12,343 bases of DNA from Sulfitobacter sp. (GTDB taxonomy: Bacteria; Pseudomonadota; Alphaproteobacteria; Rhodobacterales; Rhodobacteraceae), in the NCBI GenBank assembly GCA_024636405.1, contig JAGXHC010000080.1, positions 1 through 12,343 of the forward strand, written 5' to 3'. Of this stretch, positions 9,280 to 12,343 are shown piece by piece (position 1 is the first letter of the stretch; every line of letters begins with the position of its first letter). A program made the position numbers and the translations under genes. The notes beneath the pieces are model-generated. The model saw only the letters and a program-made list of their open reading frames with translations. It did no database searches and was not told the DNA's origin.

Positions 9280-10495
9280 TCCCCGACCTGTCCGGATTTT
9301 CGACCGGACCACCCCCCCGCATGTTGCCACCCTGATCCTGCTTTCGGGCATGTCGGCCATGGTGATGAACATCTTCCTGCCCAGCTTGCCGAATATGACC
9401 GCCTATTTCGAGACGGACTATACGGTGATGCAGCTTTCTGTGGCGCTGTATTTGCTGTTCAGCGCAGTTATGCAGATTTTTATCGGTCCGATCTCGGACA
9501 ACCTGGGGCGTCGTCCTGTCATGCTTTGGGGTTTGATGCTGTTCGTCATCGCAACGCTTGGCTGCATCTATGCCCCCAGCGCGGAAATCTTTCTTGTTTT
9601 CCGCATGGCGCAGGCGGTGGTCGCGGTGGCGATGGTGCTGAGCCGCGCTGTGATCCGCGATCTGTATACGCAAGATCAATCCGCTTCCATCATGGGCTAT
9701 GTTACGATGGGGGTCGCGGTTGTTCCAATGATCAGCCCCGCACTTGGCGGTGTTCTGGATCAGCTTTTTGGATGGCAGGCGAATTTCTGGGCGCTGTTCA
9801 TCCTCGGGCTTGCCTCATTTGTTCTGTGCTACTTTGATCAGGGCGAAACCGCGCGCAGTTCCGGTAAATCGCTGATGGCGCAGTTTCGCGACTATCCCGA
9901 ATTGCTGCGCGCGCCGCGCTTTTGGGGTTACGCCCTGGCGGCCGGTTTTTGCTCCGGCGCGTTTTTCGCCTATCTTGGCGGTGCTCCCTTTGTCGGTTCC
10001 GTCGTGTTCGGCATGTCCCCTGCAACGCTTGGCATCTATTTCGGCGCGCCTGCGATCGGGTATTTCCTTGGCAATTTCCTGACCGGACGGTACGCGACGA
10101 CATTCGGTGTCAATCGGATGGTGCTTTGGGGGTGTCTTGCGAACGCTGTCGGGGGTGCGGTATCGCTGCTGATCTTTTTGGCTGGACTGGGCACACCTTT
10201 GTCGTTCTTCGGTATGATGACGCTGGTTGGTCTGGGCAACGGTCTGTGTATTCCGAATGCCACCGCCGGCATGCTGTCGGTGCGGCCGCATCTGGCGGGC
10301 ACGGCGTCGGGTCTTGGCGGCGCCATCATGATTGGCGGCGGGGCCGGGCTTAGCGCGTTGGCGGGCGCCCTTCTGACACCGGAAACCGGTGCATTTCCCC
10401 TGCTGTGGCTGATGCTGCTGACGGCGATTGCGGGGGTTTTTTCTATCCTGTTGGTGATCAGACGCGAAAGGTCATTGGCGTTAAGCGGGCAGTAA
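9272..10495 (+). CDS. Bcr/CflA-type MFS transporter (DHA1 drug:proton antiporter family)
   Basis: The 407-residue inner-membrane protein has about 12 hydrophobic segments (roughly 18-40, 55-73, 83-101, 105-125, 137-160, 172-188, 217-240, 250-270, 283-306, 311-330, 347-370, 377-396). MFS motif A is GPISDNLGRRP (72-82) in the loop after helix 2; helix 4 has FRMAQAVVAVAMVLSRAVIRD (110-130), typical of Bcr/CflA; helix 5 has the antiporter-like VPMISPALGGVL (151-162). In helix 1 the usual Bcr acidic residue before MYLPALP is Asn33 here (MNIFLPSLP). The substrate is unknown; members export drugs, and some export amino acids or metabolites. Start: the ATG at 9272 fits the family N-terminus but has no Shine-Dalgarno sequence. 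An in-frame ATG at 9194 would run through the operator and is unlikely. Shared boxes suggest control by PccR, unusual company for a drug exporter. Confidence 0.88.
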   Translation: MNNPRPVRIFDRTTPPHVATLILLSGMSAMVMNIFLPSLPNMTAYFETDYTVMQLSVALYLLFSAVMQIFIGPISDNLGRRPVMLWGLMLFVIATLGCIYAPSAEIFLVFRMAQAVVAVAMVLSRAVIRDLYTQDQSASIMGYVTMGVAVVPMISPALGGVLDQLFGWQANFWALFILGLASFVLCYFDQGETARSSGKSLMAQFRDYPELLRAPRFWGYALAAGFCSGAFFAYLGGAPFVGSVVFGMSPATLGIYFGAPAIGYFLGNFLTGRYATTFGVNRMVLWGCLANAVGGAVSLLIFLAGLGTPLSFFGMMTLVGLGNGLCIPNATAGMLSVRPHLAGTASGLGGAIMIGGGAGLSALAGALLTPETGAFPLLWLMLLTAIAGVFSILLVIRRERSLALSGQ

Positions 10496-10510
10496 CCAGA
10501 CCGCCCCATC

Positions 10511-10539
10511 TTGTGAGCAGCAGTTTGCAAAGCTACGGT
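10511..10539 (+). promoter_or_regulatory. Possible pccR promoter
   Basis: TTGTGA (10511-10516) and TACGGT (10534-10539) are 17 bases apart (four and three of six consensus positions). A TTTGCAAA box lies in the spacer, and the triple box covers the expected start of transcription. It is a weak match, supported mainly by its position in the 76-base gap after the MFS gene. Confidence 0.35.
10524..10531. promoter_or_regulatory. Single perfect TTTGCAAA box upstream of pccR
   Basis: An exact copy of the palindromic half-motif described for PccR sites. It stands 16 bases from the nearest core of the triple cluster, about one and a half helical turns. Confidence 0.65.
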
Positions 10540-10540
10540 G

Positions 10541-10562
10541 TTGCAAATTGCAAACTTGCAAA
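10541..10562. promoter_or_regulatory. Triple TTGCAAA box cluster over the pccR leader
   Basis: Three perfect TTGCAAA copies begin at 10541, 10548 and 10556. The last runs into the Shine-Dalgarno AAGGGAG (10561-10567) and ends nine bases before the pccR ATG. The match to 9199-9220 is 20 of 22. The position suggests autoregulation, probably repression by blocking transcription start or early elongation. Confidence 0.78.
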
Positions 10563-10571
10563 GGGAGCGTC

Positions 10572-11972
10572 ATGGCCACCCAGAAACTTTATGCCGGTGC
10601 AAAGCTGCGTGAGATGCGCACCAAAGTCGGGCTGACGCAAAAAGATTTCTCAGCCAGGCTGGGCGTGTCCCTGCCCTATCTCAACCAGATGGAAAATAAC
10701 AACCGACCCGTCAGCACCACGGTCGTGCTGGCGCTGGCCAGTGAGTTTGGTCTCGACGTGACGGAACTGAGCAGTGGTGACGGCGAAAGGCTGGTCAGTG
10801 ACATGCGCGAGGCGCTGGCCGATCCTGTCTTTGGCGGCAAGATGCCCGCGCTTGCCGATCTTCGCCTTGCTGCATCGAACGCGCCGGGCCTTGCGCGGGC
10901 GTTTCTTGAACTGCACCAGAATTACCGCCAGACCCACGAACGGCTCGCCTCTCTTGACGAAGCACTGGGGCGCGAAGACGCCAGAGCCAGTCCCAGTCCC
11001 TGGGAGGAGGTGCGCGATTTCTTTCATTACTGCGACAATTACATTGACGCAGTTGACCGCGCTGCTGAACATTTCGCAGATCTTGAAGGCGGTCACCGCA
11101 ATATCCGCGTCGCGGCGGTGTCGGCGCTGGCAAACACCGCGATCACCGTCGCATTTGAAGACACCGACACGCTGCGCCGTTTTGATCCCACTTCCGGCGT
11201 GCTGTCGATTTCCACACGCACGGCGCCCGAGACACAGACATTTCAACTTCTTTTGCAAGTGGCCTTGTCGCGGCATGATGCACTGCTGGAAGCGACCCTT
11301 GACCTTGCGCGATTCCACAGCGCTGCTGCACGCGACATTGCCAAGATCGGACTGGCCAATTATTTCGCCGGCGCTGCCCTGCTGCCCTATGCCGCGTTTC
11401 AGTCAAAAGCGCAAGATTGTCGCCATGATCTGGAGATGTTGGCACGTCATTTCGGCGCTTCCATCGAACAGGTCGCGCACCGGTTGTCGACCCTGCAAAG
11501 GCCCGGCAGCAAGGGCATTCCGTTTTTCTTTGTGCGTGTGGATCAGGCTGGCACGATCACCAAACGTCATTCTGCGACGCGCCTGCAATTTGCCCGCTTC
11601 GGCGGCGCCTGCCCGCTTTGGAATGTGCACAGCGCCTTCGAGACGCCGGGACGTTTCCTGCGCCAACTTGCGGAAACGCCGGACGGCGTGCGCTATATCA
11701 GTCTGGCACGCGACATTTCCAAACCGGCGGGCCGGTTCGGGGCGCCGGTGCGCCGCTTCGCAATCTCGCTGGGGTGCGAAGTGCGCCATGCGGCAGCACT
11801 GGTCTATGCCGATGGGCTGGACACGGGCCGCAACGAGGCCTTTGAACCGATCGGGATTTCGTGCCGTATTTGCGAACGCAAGGCCTGCCATCAACGGTCC
11901 GTACCGCCGCTGGAGCGTCAGTTGATTGTCGATCCGAACCTGCGCGATGTGCTGCCCTACCGGGTCGAGTGA
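10572..11972 (+). CDS. pccR: Short-chain fatty acyl-CoA regulator (ScfR family, PccR-like)
   Basis: The 466-residue cytoplasmic regulator has an N-terminal XRE-type helix-turn-helix (about 9-63; KLREMRTKVGLTQKDFSARL, then VSLPYLNQMENNNRPVS). The middle resembles the IrrE-like domain of the family (about 170-300; IGLANYFAGAALLPYAAF at 259-276) but lacks a metalloprotease HExxH. The C-terminal ScfR domain (about 310-464) contains CRICERKACHQRSVPP (431-446), three cysteines of a conserved cluster, and ends DPNLRDVLPYRVE. Known members (PccR, MccR, RamB) sense acyl-CoA status and control propionyl-CoA, methylcitrate or acetate genes. Proximity to pccB and the TTTGCAAA boxes favour PccR over the others. 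I chose the ATG at 10572, with AAGGGAG four bases upstream, over one eight codons earlier inside the operator. It lies 76 bases after the MFS gene and may be partly co-transcribed with it. Confidence 0.94.
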   Translation: MATQKLYAGAKLREMRTKVGLTQKDFSARLGVSLPYLNQMENNNRPVSTTVVLALASEFGLDVTELSSGDGERLVSDMREALADPVFGGKMPALADLRLAASNAPGLARAFLELHQNYRQTHERLASLDEALGREDARASPSPWEEVRDFFHYCDNYIDAVDRAAEHFADLEGGHRNIRVAAVSALANTAITVAFEDTDTLRRFDPTSGVLSISTRTAPETQTFQLLLQVALSRHDALLEATLDLARFHSAAARDIAKIGLANYFAGAALLPYAAFQSKAQDCRHDLEMLARHFGASIEQVAHRLSTLQRPGSKGIPFFFVRVDQAGTITKRHSATRLQFARFGGACPLWNVHSAFETPGRFLRQLAETPDGVRYISLARDISKPAGRFGAPVRRFAISLGCEVRHAAALVYADGLDTGRNEAFEPIGISCRICERKACHQRSVPPLERQLIVDPNLRDVLPYRVE

Positions 11973-12241
11973 TCAGCGCCGCGCGCGCCGCCACCCGGCG
12001 CGGACGGCCTGGATCTCTGTGCAGAACCACCGCTCGCCCTTGGCCGCATTGATCCGTGTCCGGCTATAGAATTCCTGCCCAGGCAGATGATAGATGCGGG
12101 TGCCCTTGGCACTGATGTTTCCCTTGATGTTGCAATCACCCGCCGGGGGCGCCGGGGCTGTGACCGCGCTGCGCCGCAGCACCCGGTAACGCGCGGGGGA
12201 GGTCGTCTTGAAGCCATGAATGCCGCGCCCCGCGACAAAGG
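11973..12241 (-). pseudogene. C-terminal remnant of a sunset-domain (probably thermonuclease-like) gene cut by an IS
   Basis: The remaining roughly 89 codons end in CNIKGNISAKGTRIYHLPGQ, then RTRINAAKGERWFC and AGWRRARR, which I recognise as the sunset-type C-terminal domain found after secreted nuclease domains in alphaproteobacteria. The part before it (GRGIHGFKTTSPARYRVLRR) looks like the end of a staphylococcal-nuclease-like domain, with lower certainty. The reading frame stays open into the insertion sequence up to 12335, but residues upstream of 12241 are IS-encoded by accident, and no native start or signal peptide is visible. The 5' part may survive beyond the element, outside the window. 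The stop codon abuts that of pccR on the other strand. Confidence 0.72.
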
Positions 12242-12343
12242 TGCGTATTCCGGGGTCATCCGGCCACTGATTCCGAAAGTATTCGGCCACCCATTCCGAT
12301 TTTATCCGGCCACCGATTCCGGAGCATCCGGCCACCCCAGTGA
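12242..12343 (+). mobile_element. End of an IS21-like insertion sequence (body outside window)
   Basis: From TGCGTATTCCGG at 12242 to the window edge the sequence consists of tandem terminal repeats of a kind I associate with IS21-family elements: multiple transposase-binding iterons at the tip, starting with TG. No transposase gene (istA or istB) is inside the window. The element is assumed to continue to the right because the tip-like TG abuts host coding sequence on the left. The family assignment is from memory of the repeat pattern, not from a search. Confidence 0.7.
12247..12337. repeat. Four tandem 22-23 bp iterons of the IS end
   Basis: Units start at 12247, 12270, 12293 and 12316. 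Each has the form ATTCCG, then 5-6 variable bases, then TCCGGCCAC (TTCGGCCAC in the second), plus two bases. The period is 23 for the first three units and 22 for the last. Conserved ends with a variable centre fit transposase binding sites. Confidence 0.85.

Noticed and set aside
10774..11925. Second-frame ORF of 383 codons inside pccR
   Set aside because: It is an out-of-frame shadow; the overlapping frame has the complete HTH and ScfR domains.

Overview
The window looks like chromosomal DNA of a marine alphaproteobacterium of the Roseobacter group (Rhodobacterales). The evidence is the high-GC coding sequence, a 681-residue PccA and 510-residue PccB of the type known from Ruegeria and Roseobacter, small lineage-typical proteins (DUF4174, DUF6497, two tiny lipoproteins), and an ScfR-type regulator with TTTGCAAA boxes like those described for PccR of Rhodobacter sphaeroides. 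Nothing here was checked by database search.

The theme is propionyl-CoA assimilation by the methylmalonyl-CoA pathway. From left to right: methylmalonyl-CoA mutase (minus strand, 3' end outside the window) is overlapped at its start by the end of a sulfotransferase-fold gene. A divergent plus-strand gene encodes a secreted DUF4174 protein. On the minus strand follow pccA (biotin-carrying alpha subunit of propionyl-CoA carboxylase), a 68-residue lipoprotein, a 319-base gene-free stretch with a good terminator, an unrecognised 115-residue protein, a 47-residue lipoprotein, DUF6497 (exported), and pccB (carboxyltransferase subunit), whose last codons overlap DUF6497. PccA plus PccB turn propionyl-CoA into (S)-methylmalonyl-CoA, and the mutase makes succinyl-CoA from the R form. 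The epimerase that links them is not in the window.

The region from 9102 to 10571 is the control hub. TTGCAAA-type boxes lie between pccB and a divergent Bcr/CflA-type MFS transporter, and again directly in front of the regulator pccR. One 22-base box cluster is repeated in both places with two mismatches, so pccB, the transporter and pccR are probably one PccR regulon. The transporter start has no Shine-Dalgarno sequence of its own, but a 14-codon leader ORF with one overlaps it.

The right edge is damaged. A minus-strand gene, convergent with pccR and sharing a TGATCA stop, keeps only its C-terminal part (sunset-like domain). It is cut at about 12241 by the end of an IS21-like insertion sequence, recognised by four 22-23 bp terminal iterons; the element body lies beyond the window.

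I see no clear defence system, CRISPR array or unknown enzyme cassette. The least ordinary items are the shared operator architecture, the leader ORF of the transporter, the structured gene-free stretch, and the IS-truncated gene.
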